NCBI RefSeq assembly: GCF_027594425.1
Contig: NZ_CP115159.1
Coordinates: 3,681,001 to 3,745,000, forward strand
Source of the DNA: Zunongwangia sp. HGR-M22
Lineage (GTDB): Bacteria > Bacteroidota > Bacteroidia > Flavobacteriales > Flavobacteriaceae
Reading direction: 5' to 3'
DNA length: 64,000 nt
How positions within the stretch are numbered: position 1 is the stretch's first letter; the number at the start of each line of letters is the position of its first letter. Positions 7,978 through 15,587 of the stretch are shown in pieces. Position numbers and translations under genes: made by a program. The notes under the pieces were generated by a model. That model had not been told where the DNA came from and did not search any database. It worked only from the letters and a program-made list of their open reading frames with translations.

Positions 7978-8607
7978 TTAGGAATCAACGTGACTTCCAA
8001 TATTTCTCTTCCAAACAAGATATCCCTGAACTGCCATAACTGTAAAAATAATATATTGCAAGGCTAACACACCTAAACCTCTGTAGGCATAAAGCGGAAC
8101 CGTAATTAAATCTGCAAAAATCCAAAGAGTCCAGTTTTCTAACTTTTTTATTGCCATATACCACATGGCGGTAAAAAATATTCCTGAAGTAAAAATGTCG
8201 ATATAATTTGCGGTTTCGATCTCTCGGCCAAAGGCTTTATAAACGCCAAATGTTACCAGCATGGTAAGCACAAATAATCCGAAGCCAATTATTTTTTCTT
8301 TTTTATTTGTTCTAGAAATTGGCAGTACAGGCGTTCCATCTTTTTTTCTAGCCCAATTGATCCAACCGTAAATACTCATCACCGAATAATAGAAATTCAT
8401 CATCATATCCCCATAATATTCGGCTTTAAACAGAAGATAAACAGTGATGATGGTTGCAACAAGCCCTGTAGGATACACCAAAATATTTTCCTTTTTAGAA
8501 AAATAAACACTTGCAATCCCAAAAATGAAGACAGTTGCTTCTAGAACGATATCAAACGTAGTTGCTCCTTCATAATAATCCAGAAAAAAATTCGAGATCT
8601 GCTCCAT
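7978..8607 (-). CDS. PnuC/PnuT-family vitamin transporter
   Basis: This 209-residue integral membrane protein has about seven hydrophobic segments. It carries the family landmarks, including the NILVYPTGL stretch, the NFYYSVMSIYGWINW helix and an aromatic C-terminal region. PnuC proteins import nicotinamide riboside; the Bacteroidota PnuT branch imports thiamine. A thiamine-regulated TonB-dependent receptor lies 7.5 kb away, which hints at PnuT, but this gene has no TPP riboswitch of its own, so the substrate stays open. The start is ATG 8607; a 61-codon ORF ends only 4 bases upstream and may be translationally coupled to it. Confidence 0.85.
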   Translation of the reverse strand: MEQISNFFLDYYEGATTFDIVLEATVFIFGIASVYFSKKENILVYPTGLVATIITVYLLFKAEYYGDMMMNFYYSVMSIYGWINWARKKDGTPVLPISRTNKKEKIIGFGLFVLTMLVTFGVYKAFGREIETANYIDIFTSGIFFTAMWYMAIKKLENWTLWIFADLITVPLYAYRGLGVLALQYIIFTVMAVQGYLVWKRNIGSHVDS

Positions 8608-8611
8608 AATG

Positions 8612-8797
8612 CTAATAACTAATTTTAATAGAATCCAATGACACTGCAAAAAGAGCGCTTAAAAACAATACCTGAAATTCTACAATTTTATACCCTAATT
8701 TTAAAAACCCTGAAAGTACTTCCTTTTTCACATGGGAATGACCTAATAAAAATTCTTTAATAAAAACCGACTGATAATTTTCTGCTGAAATATTCAT
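8612..8797 (-). CDS. Small ORF preceding the pnu transporter, unknown function
   Basis: The ATG at 8797 opens 61 codons ending in TAG just 4 bases before the transporter start. A good -7 element (TATTTTTG, 8821-8828) lies 23 bases upstream, so this would be the first ORF of the transcript, not untranslated leader. Its C-terminal half (KIVEFQVLFLSALFAVS) is hydrophobic. I do not recognise it. It may be a genuine small membrane-associated protein or a leader ORF that couples translation to the transporter; a chance ORF is also possible. Confidence 0.4.
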   Translation of the reverse strand: MNISAENYQSVFIKEFLLGHSHVKKEVLSGFLKLGYKIVEFQVLFLSALFAVSLDSIKISY

Positions 8798-8820
8798 TTA
8801 TTCTATCTAAAATTCATTCT

Positions 8821-8828
8821 CAAAAATA
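8821..8828 (-). promoter_or_regulatory. -7 promoter element upstream of the small ORF and pnu transporter
   Basis: TATTTTTG on the minus strand matches TAnnTTTG. Transcription would begin near 8815, giving about 18 bases to the small ORF but about 210 bases to the transporter. Confidence 0.5.
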
Positions 8829-8875
8829 ATCATTATAAAGCGCGAAGAAGCCCTATTTTAATGAGAATTGCTTAT

Positions 8876-9247
8876 TTATTTTAGGTTATTTGAAGATCGA
8901 TTTTCGGTAATTTCACTCATGTTTTCGTTTGCCCATTGCACCAGACTTTTCAGCTTCGGTAAAAGGCTAAAACCAAGTTCTGTAAGCGAATATTCAACTT
9001 TTGGCGGCACCTGTGGAAATACTTTCCTAGCCACCAATCCATCTGCTTCCAGCTTCTTTAAAGTTACTGCCAGCATTTTTTGAGAAACGGTACCAATCAT
9101 TTTCTGTAATTCGTTAAATCGAAGCTTGTCATAATCCCCTAAGATCAAAATAACCAGTGTAGACCATTTATCTCCAAACCGGTCTAATATATTACGAACC
9201 GGACAATTTTCAGCTTCCGAATAATTTATTTCTATTTTCACTCCCAT
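8876..9247 (-). CDS. HxlR-family winged-helix transcriptional regulator
   Basis: The 123-residue protein shows the HxlR/DUF24 pattern: a Cys-Pro-Val near the N-terminus (NCPVRNILDRFGDKWS), the recognition-helix region FNELQKMIGTVSQKMLAVTLKKLEADGLV, and the wing VPPKVEYSLTELG. The conserved cysteine in such proteins often senses electrophiles or quinones. It is transcribed divergently from an NmrA/QorB-like reductase, with inverted repeats in the 138-base gap, a common arrangement in which the regulator controls the neighbouring oxidoreductase and itself. Confidence 0.93.
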   Translation of the reverse strand: MGVKIEINYSEAENCPVRNILDRFGDKWSTLVILILGDYDKLRFNELQKMIGTVSQKMLAVTLKKLEADGLVARKVFPQVPPKVEYSLTELGFSLLPKLKSLVQWANENMSEITENRSSNNLK

Positions 9248-9268
9248 AACAGTTTGATTTTCAACAAC

Positions 9269-9370
9269 AGTTACTTCTTAGTAACTTAACTACCAATTTG
9301 AAACTTCTTGATATTTCACTTCTCTTTAATTATCTTTACTTACCAAAAGTAACTAAATATCTATTGGTAA
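9269..9370. promoter_or_regulatory. Candidate HxlR operators (three inverted repeats)
   Basis: The divergent gap holds AGTTACT/AGTAACT (9269-9275 and 9280-9286), TTACTT/AAGTAA (9336-9341 and 9347-9352) and TTACCAA/TTGGTAA (9340-9346 and 9364-9370). The shared half-site AGTAACT/AAGTAACT resembles those reported for HxlR-type regulators. Positions on both sides of the gap fit joint repression of both genes. Confidence 0.55.
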
Positions 9371-9385
9371 TTAAAAAATATTGAA

Positions 9386-10273
9386 ATGAAAAAGACATTG
9401 ATTACCGGTGCAACCGGAAGTTTAGGACAACTTGTAATTAAAAATTTAATCGAAAATACCGATCCTAGTAATCTTGCGGTATTGGTTAGAGATACTGAAA
9501 AAGATATTGTAAAAGAATATAAAGCTCAAGGTTTTGGCATTAGAGTAGCCGACTATGAAAACCCGGCAAAATTAGAAGAAGCTTTAAAAGATTTCGAGCA
9601 GGTTTACTTAGTTTCAGGTAGTGATTTAGAAGCGCGCCTAGAGCAACATAAAAACGTGATTGCTGCAGCAAAAGTTAATAATGTACAGCATATTTTCTAC
9701 ACGAGCACAGTTAGAAAAACGGAATCTTCTGATGCGCCACTCGATCCTGTTGTAAGCAGCCATTTGCAAACCGAAAAACTATTGATCGATTCTGGTTTAA
9801 AATATACCATTTTACGTCATAATTTATATAGCGATGTGGTGCCTATGTTTATTGGCGATAAAGAACAACTTCTAAAAACGAAATTTATTTATCTTCCTAC
9901 TGAAGACGGAAAAGTTGCCTATGTGCCCAGAGAAGATTTTGCTGAAGCTGAAGCTAAAATGCTAATTTCACCAAAAGATCACGTTAATAAAATTTATGAA
10001 TTCAATGGAAATGAGAAAGTTTCTTACGAAGAAATTAGCGAGATGCTAACTGAAATTCTTGGTGAAAAAATCGCTTATGTTTCTCCTTCAGTTGAAGAAT
10101 TCGAATCTCAAATGAAAGAAGCTGGCTTACCAAATGAAATTGTGGGTATGCTTAGCATGTTTAGCCAAGGTGTAGCCAATGGTGAATTTGATTTTGACAC
10201 TACAGATCTTGAACACATTCTTGGTCGAAAAACAAAAACAATGAAAGAATTTTTAACTGAAGTTTACGCTTAG
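9386..10273 (+). CDS. NmrA/QorB-like NAD(P)-dependent oxidoreductase
   Basis: The 295-residue atypical short-chain reductase has an N-terminal Rossmann motif (TLITGATGSLGQ, Gly at about 8, 11, 14), followed by the LEEALKDFEQVYLVSGSD and IFYTSTVRK strands, and lacks the classical SDR YxxxK catalytic pair. This matches NmrA-like and NAD(P)H:quinone oxidoreductase type 2 (QorB) proteins. The divergent HxlR regulator supports a role in handling quinones or other electrophiles. It is followed by a long inverted repeat, then a convergent gene. Confidence 0.88.
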   Translation: MKKTLITGATGSLGQLVIKNLIENTDPSNLAVLVRDTEKDIVKEYKAQGFGIRVADYENPAKLEEALKDFEQVYLVSGSDLEARLEQHKNVIAAAKVNNVQHIFYTSTVRKTESSDAPLDPVVSSHLQTEKLLIDSGLKYTILRHNLYSDVVPMFIGDKEQLLKTKFIYLPTEDGKVAYVPREDFAEAEAKMLISPKDHVNKIYEFNGNEKVSYEEISEMLTEILGEKIAYVSPSVEEFESQMKEAGLPNEIVGMLSMFSQGVANGEFDFDTTDLEHILGRKTKTMKEFLTEVYA

Positions 10274-10279
10274 TTTGTG

Positions 10280-10408
10280 GTGAGTATTTAGTAGTGAGAT
10301 ATTAGATCTGAGACAATTTGCTAATGAGTTAATTTGTTGATGTGTTGAAAGAAAAGTTGAAAGCTTATCAACAATATATCATTTAATTTCTCACTACTCT
10401 GTACTCAC
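10280..10408. repeat. Long-range inverted repeat between convergent genes
   Basis: GTGAGTA (10280-10286) plus AGTAGTGAGA (10290-10299) are complementary to TCTCACTACT (10389-10398) plus TACTCAC (10402-10408): 17 paired bases interrupted by a symmetric 3-base bulge, with a spacer of about 89 bases. The AGTA-rich sequence resembles a second spacer at 51757-51790. It could act as a bidirectional transcription end or be a degenerate intergenic repeat. Confidence 0.55.
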
Positions 10409-10417
10409 TACTTAATA

Positions 10418-11125
10418 CTAACTAATAAATTCTCCATTTTCAAAAGCGGTTCCTATAACCACTAAATCAGCTCCGGCTTTATAAGCCTTTTCTAATTGTT
10501 TTGCATTTCGAATGCCGCCGCCTACGATTAGAGGGATACTTAAATCTTTCTTTACCTCAGCAATAACTTCGTCAAAAACCGGAATTTTAGCTCCACTACC
10601 CGCTTCAAGATAAATTAGTTGTTTCCCCATCATTTGGCCGGCAAGCGCAGTATTTTTAATTAGTTCTATTTCATTTTGATCTATAGGCTGGGTTTTGCTT
10701 ACTCTTGCTACAGCGCTTTGATTACCACCATTCAGCAATAAATATCCCGTTGGAATAATTTCCAAACCAGAATTCAACAATTTTGGCACTGCTTTTATAT
10801 GCTGCTCAATTAAATATTCAGGATTACGGCCGGAAAGTAAACTGAGCAATAAAATTCCGTCTGCTTTTTCAGTAATTTGACCTTTATCTCCGGGAAATAA
10901 AATTACCGGTAATTTGGTTTTACTTTTTATAAAATCTACGCAAATCTCACTTTCTTCAGTTGTTACAGTACTTCCACCAACAAAAACATGAGTAACTGCT
11001 TCAGGGAGATTTTCGATAAAATCTTCATATTTTTCCGCAGAAAACTTTTCAGGATCTATTAAAACTGCAAGTAATTTTTTTTGGGTTTTGGATGCTTTAA
11101 ATATCGCATCTAAAAGTGTAGGCAT
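10418..11125 (-). CDS. Geranylgeranylglyceryl / heptaprenylglyceryl phosphate synthase
   Basis: The 235-residue TIM-barrel prenyltransferase is recognised by the early AVLIDPEKF segment (glycerol-1-phosphate/Mg region), FVGGSTVT, the YLEAGSGAK active-site loop and the C-terminal phosphate-binding VGGGIRNAKQL and VVIGTAFE motifs. The family joins a polyprenyl diphosphate to sn-glycerol-1-phosphate; homologues are typical of Archaea and also widespread in Bacteroidota, where the physiological product is poorly understood. The start is ATG 11125 (a TTG lies one codon upstream). It follows a phosphopantetheinyl transferase gene by only 5 bases, so the two are probably co-transcribed. Confidence 0.93.
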   Translation of the reverse strand: MPTLLDAIFKASKTQKKLLAVLIDPEKFSAEKYEDFIENLPEAVTHVFVGGSTVTTEESEICVDFIKSKTKLPVILFPGDKGQITEKADGILLLSLLSGRNPEYLIEQHIKAVPKLLNSGLEIIPTGYLLLNGGNQSAVARVSKTQPIDQNEIELIKNTALAGQMMGKQLIYLEAGSGAKIPVFDEVIAEVKKDLSIPLIVGGGIRNAKQLEKAYKAGADLVVIGTAFENGEFIS

Positions 11126-11130
11126 CAATT

Positions 11131-11763
11131 TTAATTTAACAGAAAGGTATAAACGCAGGTAAATCCTTCAAATTCTAGAAACTCCAGTTCATACTCGGTT
11201 TTTTCGCCTTCAAAAGTAACAGTTCCGCTAGTATTGGCATCTTCAAAATCAAAATCTTTAATATAAATATGCTGTAAAAAACCTAATCCCGGCTGTGCAT
11301 GCACTTTATAAATCGATTCCTTACTTCCCCAAACAATGGTTAATTTTCGAATTATTGCTTCTTCGTTTGCCAGCGTATGATATTCTTTTAGCGGAGTAAA
11401 TTTATTAGCGATTTTCAATATTTTATCGCGCTGTTTTTCAATATCGATTCCTACCGGCTGGTCGCTCACAATAATCGCGGTAAAATTAAAGGAATGGGTT
11501 ATCGATATGAATTTTTCATCATTTAAATATGGCTTTCCTAACTCATCATACCACAAATCTTGATCTACATAACCGGCTTCCGCCATTAAATGCCTAATGC
11601 TCATAAAACCTCTGCGATGGATTTCAGATTTCATCCCTGCAACTCTACTATTGCAGTGATCAGTTAATTTTATGCCGTCGCTAAGCCACTCAAAAGATTC
11701 TTCTACCTTCCAAATGAAGACTTTAGTTCCTTTTCGCGGTGTTATTGTTTTGAAAAGAGGCAT
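11131..11763 (-). CDS. 4'-phosphopantetheinyl transferase superfamily protein
   Basis: The 210-residue protein has the Sfp-type signature: VGIDIEKQRDKI (Mg-binding Asp and Glu, residues about 108-119) and WGSKESIYKVH (about 145-155). It transfers phosphopantetheine from CoA to a carrier-protein serine. Length and motifs fit the Sfp/HetI class rather than the shorter AcpS. It may be the general carrier-protein activator of the cell, since no polyketide or peptide synthase is nearby. It is divergent from ahcY across a 64-base gap and leads into the GGGP synthase gene. Confidence 0.9.
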   Translation of the reverse strand: MPLFKTITPRKGTKVFIWKVEESFEWLSDGIKLTDHCNSRVAGMKSEIHRRGFMSIRHLMAEAGYVDQDLWYDELGKPYLNDEKFISITHSFNFTAIIVSDQPVGIDIEKQRDKILKIANKFTPLKEYHTLANEEAIIRKLTIVWGSKESIYKVHAQPGLGFLQHIYIKDFDFEDANTSGTVTFEGEKTEYELEFLEFEGFTCVYTFLLN

Positions 11764-11784
11764 GCCGGTTTATTAAATATTAGT

Positions 11785-11792
11785 TACTTTTG
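11785..11792 (+). promoter_or_regulatory. -7 promoter element of ahcY
   Basis: TACTTTTG matches TAnnTTTG and lies 35 bases before the ahcY start codon, within a 64-base divergent gap. There is no room for an SAH riboswitch. Confidence 0.6.
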
Positions 11793-11827
11793 CGCTGTAA
11801 TATTAGAGAATAATCAAATATAATAAT

Positions 11828-13144
11828 ATGTCTACGAACACAGTGCCTTATACGGCGTATAAAGTAAAAGATATTTCCCTTGCTGCATGGGGACGTAAAG
11901 AGATTGAACTGGCAGAAGCAGAAATGCCGGGATTAATGGCGCTTCGTGAAGAATATAAAGAAGAACAACCGCTTAAAGGTGCTCGTATTGCGGGTTGCTT
12001 ACATATGACGATACAAACTGCGGTACTTATTGAAACACTTATTGCTCTTGGTGCTGAAGTAACCTGGAGTTCTTGTAATATTTTCTCTACCCAAGATCAA
12101 GCTGCAGCTGCTATTGCTGAAGCCGGAATCCCAGTTTACGCATGGAAAGGAATGACGGAAGAGGAATTTGACTGGTGTATCGAGCAAACACTTTTCTTTG
12201 GTGAAGATCGTAAGCCGTTAAACATGATCTTAGATGATGGTGGAGATTTAACTAATATGGTTTTGGATAAATATCCAGAGCTTGCGAAAGACGTTAAAGG
12301 ACTTTCTGAAGAAACGACTACCGGAGTTCACCGCCTTTACGAGCGTATGAAAAACGGAACACTTCCTATGCCGGCAATTAACGTAAACGACTCGGTTACC
12401 AAATCTAAATTCGATAATAAATTTGGATGTCGCGAGAGTGCGGTAGATGCGATTCGTCGTGCTACCGATGTGATGCTTGCTGGTAAACGTGTTGTAGTTT
12501 GTGGTTATGGTGATGTTGGGAAAGGAACTGCAGCTTCTTTTAAAGGAACTGGCGCAATTATTACCGTTACAGAAGTTGATCCTATCTGTGCATTACAAGC
12601 AGCTATGGACGGTTTTGAAGTAAAGCGTTTAGAAACAGTAGTTGAAAAAGCAGATATCGTTATTACCACTACAGGAAATAAAGACATCGTTCGTGGTGAG
12701 CACTTTCAGGCAATGAAAGATAAAACCATTGTATGTAATATTGGGCATTTTGATAACGAAATTGATGTTGCCTGGTTAAATGATAATTACGGAGAAACTA
12801 AAGATGAAATCAAACCACAAGTAGATAAGTATACTGTAGATGGTAAAGATATTATCTTACTTGCTGAAGGGCGCTTGGTAAACCTTGGTTGTGCTACCGG
12901 CCACCCAAGTTTTGTTATGAGTAACTCTTTCACCAACCAAACCTTGGCACAAATCGAACTTTGGAATAATACCGATAAGTACGAAAACAAAGTGTATATG
13001 CTACCTAAGCATTTAGATGAAAAAGTAGCTGCACTTCATTTAGAAAAAATTGGTGTTGAATTAACGAAGCTTAGTGAAGACCAAGCCAAATATATTGGTG
13101 TTGAAGTTGAAGGACCATTTAAACCGGAATACTATAGATACTAG
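11828..13144 (+). CDS. ahcY: Adenosylhomocysteinase (S-adenosylhomocysteine hydrolase)
   Basis: The 438-residue enzyme contains the hallmark blocks: [20 protein letters not shown] near the N-terminus, DDGGDLT, the active-site [20 protein letters not shown], the NAD-binding [11 protein letters not shown] (Rossmann GxGxxG), and a C-terminal KPEYYRY ending with the conserved Lys/Tyr that reaches the neighbouring subunit. It hydrolyses SAH to adenosine and homocysteine, relieving product inhibition of methyltransferases. It is transcribed alone from a short divergent promoter. A heptamer tandem repeat begins immediately at its stop codon, followed by a terminator. Confidence 0.98.
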   Translation: MSTNTVPYTAYKVKDISLAAWGRKEIELAEAEMPGLMALREEYKEEQPLKGARIAGCLHMTIQTAVLIETLIALGAEVTWSSCNIFSTQDQAAAAIAEAGIPVYAWKGMTEEEFDWCIEQTLFFGEDRKPLNMILDDGGDLTNMVLDKYPELAKDVKGLSEETTTGVHRLYERMKNGTLPMPAINVNDSVTKSKFDNKFGCRESAVDAIRRATDVMLAGKRVVVCGYGDVGKGTAASFKGTGAIITVTEVDPICALQAAMDGFEVKRLETVVEKADIVITTTGNKDIVRGEHFQAMKDKTIVCNIGHFDNEIDVAWLNDNYGETKDEIKPQVDKYTVDGKDIILLAEGRLVNLGCATGHPSFVMSNSFTNQTLAQIELWNNTDKYENKVYMLPKHLDEKVAALHLEKIGVELTKLSEDQAKYIGVEVEGPFKPEYYRY

Positions 13145-13146
13145 AC

Positions 13147-13195
13147 TAGAGACTAGAGACTAGAGACTAGAGACTAGAGACTAGAGACTAGAGAC
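13147..13195. repeat. Tandem repeat, seven exact copies of the heptamer TAGAGAC
   Basis: Seven perfect copies of TAGAGAC run head to tail, with partial copies at either side (13141-13146 and 13196-13199). The array starts at the ahcY stop codon (TAG, 13142-13144) and ends just before the terminator at 13206. Such an array may vary in copy number by slippage, but lying outside the coding frame it would change only the 3' UTR length. Confidence 0.95.
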
Positions 13196-13205
13196 TAGAA
13201 TTATA

Positions 13206-13236
13206 AAAAATCCCGTTCAGAAATGAATGGGATTTT
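13206..13236. terminator. Bidirectional terminator between ahcY and a lipoprotein gene
   Basis: AAAAATCCC and GGGATTTTT pair, with an inner TTC/GAA extension, and T or A runs follow on both strands. It can end both the ahcY transcript and the convergent lipoprotein transcript. Confidence 0.85.
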
Positions 13237-13254
13237 TCTTTTTCAGAATAATTT

Positions 13255-13707
13255 TTATTCTACTTTTTTATAGTAATAGTAAAGAGCGTCACAACTCAGA
13301 GCATTACTATTTATTAATTGATTATCAGAAAAGTGTAGGAATTCTGTCTTAGATTGGTTGCTACAACTTGCTATTAGAGCAGATTCTTGAGAATATTCCA
13401 GAATTAAAAAATCACGCTCGTCTATAAAAAAAGTTCCTTCTGCTGTGATTAATTCATCTTCAATTTCAGCTCTTTTCTGAAACGTAGAATCTTCATTAAA
13501 ATTATAATACTCTGTACCATCTTCAATGTCAACAATTTCGGCATTTGGGATCATCGAAGCTCGCACTCCAACCAACTTCCATTCCTGCGGAAAATTACTT
13601 GCAGAGAAATCCTGTACTGTGAATTCCTCCCGCTCAGGTTCATCTGAATAGCAAGAAATTAAGCTTATTGAAAATAAACAGAAAAGAAACTTAAAAAATG
13701 ATTTCAT
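13255..13707 (-). CDS. Lipocalin-like lipoprotein
   Basis: The 150-residue protein has a lipoprotein signal peptide (hydrophobic stretch then SLISC, lipidation Cys at about 19) and a mature domain starting with the EWKLVGV strand typical of lipocalin-like (Lipocalin_5 type) Bacteroidota lipoproteins. Strand-rich segments include YYNFNEDSTFQKR and GTFFIDERDFLILEY. Three later cysteines (CSN, CDAL and the lipidated one) are present. Ligand and role are unknown; the location is outer membrane or periplasm. Confidence 0.75.
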   Translation of the reverse strand: MKSFFKFLFCLFSISLISCYSDEPEREEFTVQDFSASNFPQEWKLVGVRASMIPNAEIVDIEDGTEYYNFNEDSTFQKRAEIEDELITAEGTFFIDERDFLILEYSQESALIASCSNQSKTEFLHFSDNQLINSNALSCDALYYYYKKVE

Positions 13708-13938
13708 ACATAAGGAGTTTATAAAATAGATACTACAACATTTAAAAGGTTGCGTTCATTTAATTTCTCGCATATAGCCTGTTGTAATAAAGTTAATAAA
13801 AAAGTATCGGTTATTTTTCAAATTCTCAAATCACGTTAAAACCCTCTGAAAAATATTAATCCTTTGTTAATCCCCGAAATTTAAAAACCGACACCAAATC
13901 TTAATTCGTAAATATTGCAAATCAAAACAACTTAATTT

Positions 13939-14955
13939 ATGAAGAATTTAAAACACATTTTTTTAGCAAGTTTAACCACAATTACCTTAGCCTCTTGTAG
14001 TGATGATGACGATGGAATGATCGAAACCGATGACGGAATGGAAGTAGAAGCTCCGATGCTTTTCGCTACAACGCATACTGGAAATATTGCCGGTTACAAT
14101 TTAGACACCGGAGACTCCTACACCTTAAACACAGATTCTAATGATGCTGAAGGAATTATCTATGATGATGATACAGATGCACTAATCATTGCTTCAAGAG
14201 ACCCCCTTGGCATTCAGCACTATGGAGATGTGAGCATGTGGGACGATATGTCTACAGAAGCTTCGGCAGATTTTATGAGTTCAGGTAATGTTGCTAGTCC
14301 ACGCGATATTGCTGTATCAGACGATATGGTTGTGATCGCCGATAATGCCGATACCAACGGTGACGATGACGATACTCCAAACGGACGTTTCTTTATTTAT
14401 ACAAGAACTGCAGACGGGATGACGCTAAGAAATACCGTGATGGTAGATTTTGATGTATGGGGAATCGAATTTGTAGACAATACTCTTTATGCCGTTGTAG
14501 ATAAAACAAATATGCTGGCGAGTTTCGATAATTTCCTATCTAATTCTGCAGACGGAATGGTAGAAGCAACTAAAATGATCGCAATACAGGGAATTGAAAG
14601 AACACATGGCTTAGATTATGATGATGGAACAATGATCATGTCTGATATTGGTGAGGCAAGTTCAGATTCTGATGGAGCATTACACGTAATCACCGATTTC
14701 GACAATAAGTTCAATGCTACAGAAGATGGAGCAATGTTAGCTGTTGGAGAACAGGTAAGAATTGCCGGAGCAAGTACCATGCTGGGTAACCCTGTAAACG
14801 TTTCTTATGATGAAGATTCTGGAATGATTTACGTAGCTGAATTAGCTAACGGAGACGGAAGAGTTCTTGCTTTTTCAGATGAAGATTCTGGAGACGCAAC
14901 TCCTGCCATCAATAATATGCTAAGCAAAGTTTCTGCGGTATATTTTGAAGACTAA
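13939..14955 (+). CDS. Asp-rich lipoprotein with predicted beta-propeller repeats
   Basis: The 338-residue protein has a lipoprotein signal (TLASC, Cys about 20), followed by a very acidic tether (SDDDDGMIETDDGM). The mature part repeats strand patterns such as GNIAGYNLDTGDSYTLNTDSNDAEGIIYDDDTDALIIASRD and GIERTHGLDYDDGTMIMSD at intervals of roughly 45-55 residues, as expected for a six- or seven-bladed propeller of the NHL/YncE type. Its many Asp residues could bind calcium. Function is unknown; it could be a surface binding protein. It is a single gene between terminators. Confidence 0.75.
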   Translation: MKNLKHIFLASLTTITLASCSDDDDGMIETDDGMEVEAPMLFATTHTGNIAGYNLDTGDSYTLNTDSNDAEGIIYDDDTDALIIASRDPLGIQHYGDVSMWDDMSTEASADFMSSGNVASPRDIAVSDDMVVIADNADTNGDDDDTPNGRFFIYTRTADGMTLRNTVMVDFDVWGIEFVDNTLYAVVDKTNMLASFDNFLSNSADGMVEATKMIAIQGIERTHGLDYDDGTMIMSDIGEASSDSDGALHVITDFDNKFNATEDGAMLAVGEQVRIAGASTMLGNPVNVSYDEDSGMIYVAELANGDGRVLAFSDEDSGDATPAINNMLSKVSAVYFED

Positions 14956-14974
14956 TTTTATATAATTTCAGCAT

Positions 14975-15005
14975 AAAAAAATCCTCGCAATGCGAGGATT
15001 TTTTT
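14975..15005. terminator. Bidirectional intrinsic terminator
   Basis: AAAAATCCTCGCA and TGCGAGGATTTTT form a perfect stem of about 13 bp with almost no loop excess, followed by further Ts. It closes the upstream lipoprotein gene and can also serve the convergent minus-strand gene. Confidence 0.88.
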
Positions 15006-15035
15006 GTTTTTATTGGCATCGCCAAAGGGCATAAT

Positions 15036-15057
15036 ACCCCGAGGCTTGCCTCGAGGT
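15036..15057. repeat. REP-like short palindrome
   Basis: ACCCCGAGG (15036-15044) and CCTCGAGGT (15049-15057) pair at 8 of 9 positions around the loop CTTG. It is GC-rich compared with its surroundings and sits between a terminator and a convergent stop codon, the usual setting of repetitive extragenic palindromes. No second copy is in this window. Confidence 0.4.
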
Positions 15058-15060
15058 ACT

Positions 15061-15462
15061 TTATTTAATTCCAACCGAATCATACACCTGCACTCGCTTC
15101 CATAAATGCTCCGATTCCTCGATGAATTTTAAATGCGCCTTCTCCTTTTGATATTTATCCTGAATCTCTTTTGAAGGAAAACTAAGTATCAAAGAATAGG
15201 TAAACGACCCGTCGACCACTTCTCTTGGTGTTCCCGCCGGCTCTCCGATAAATTTGGTTTTTGCATACAGACTGTTTTCCATGAATTTGTTCAGAGATTT
15301 TAGAAAATCAGCTCGATCTTGTTCACTATCTGGATTGTTAAGCCAAAAATAGACCACATGGGTAAAGTTTTTATCGAATTCTGATGTTGTATCCTGCGCT
15401 TTCATATTGCTGAAAGTTAAGCAGAAAAAAAGTCCAATGCCTATTTTCGAAATTGCCTTCAT
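15061..15462 (-). CDS. Secreted Dabb-domain (stress-responsive alpha/beta barrel) protein
   Basis: The 133-residue protein starts with a signal peptide (MKAISKIG... SNMKAQ, cleavage about 22). The mature part reads FTHVVYFWLNNPDSEQDRADFLKSL and later TYSLILSFPSKEIQDKYQKEKAHLKFIEE, the pattern of the dimeric ferredoxin-like Dabb fold. Its role is unknown; in this phylum many Dabb proteins are exported, probably to the periplasm. It is a single gene, separated from the phytase gene by a terminator. Confidence 0.85.
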   Translation of the reverse strand: MKAISKIGIGLFFCLTFSNMKAQDTTSEFDKNFTHVVYFWLNNPDSEQDRADFLKSLNKFMENSLYAKTKFIGEPAGTPREVVDGSFTYSLILSFPSKEIQDKYQKEKAHLKFIEESEHLWKRVQVYDSVGIK

Positions 15463-15532
15463 TTTTATGGAATTTCATTTTACTTTAAAAATACACTAAT
15501 TTTAGGTTTAGAAATTAGAATATTTCTAAAAA

Positions 15533-15566
15533 CAAAAAATGCCGGTAAACTTAAAGCTTACCGACA
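15533..15566 (-). terminator. Intrinsic terminator after the phytase gene
   Basis: On the minus strand GTCGGTAA and TTTACCGGC pair around GCTTTAAG, followed by TTTTTTG. It ends the TonB-receptor/phytase transcript just after the phytase stop codon. Confidence 0.75.
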
Positions 15567-15587
15567 CTTTTCTTCAAAATCAAACAA

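Noticed and set aside
11764-11827. SAH riboswitch upstream of ahcY
   Set aside because: The gap is only 64 bases and contains the promoter; no SAH-aptamer landmarks are visible.
13141-13199. CRISPR array
   Set aside because: Repeats are 7 bases with no spacers; it is a simple tandem repeat and there are no cas genes.
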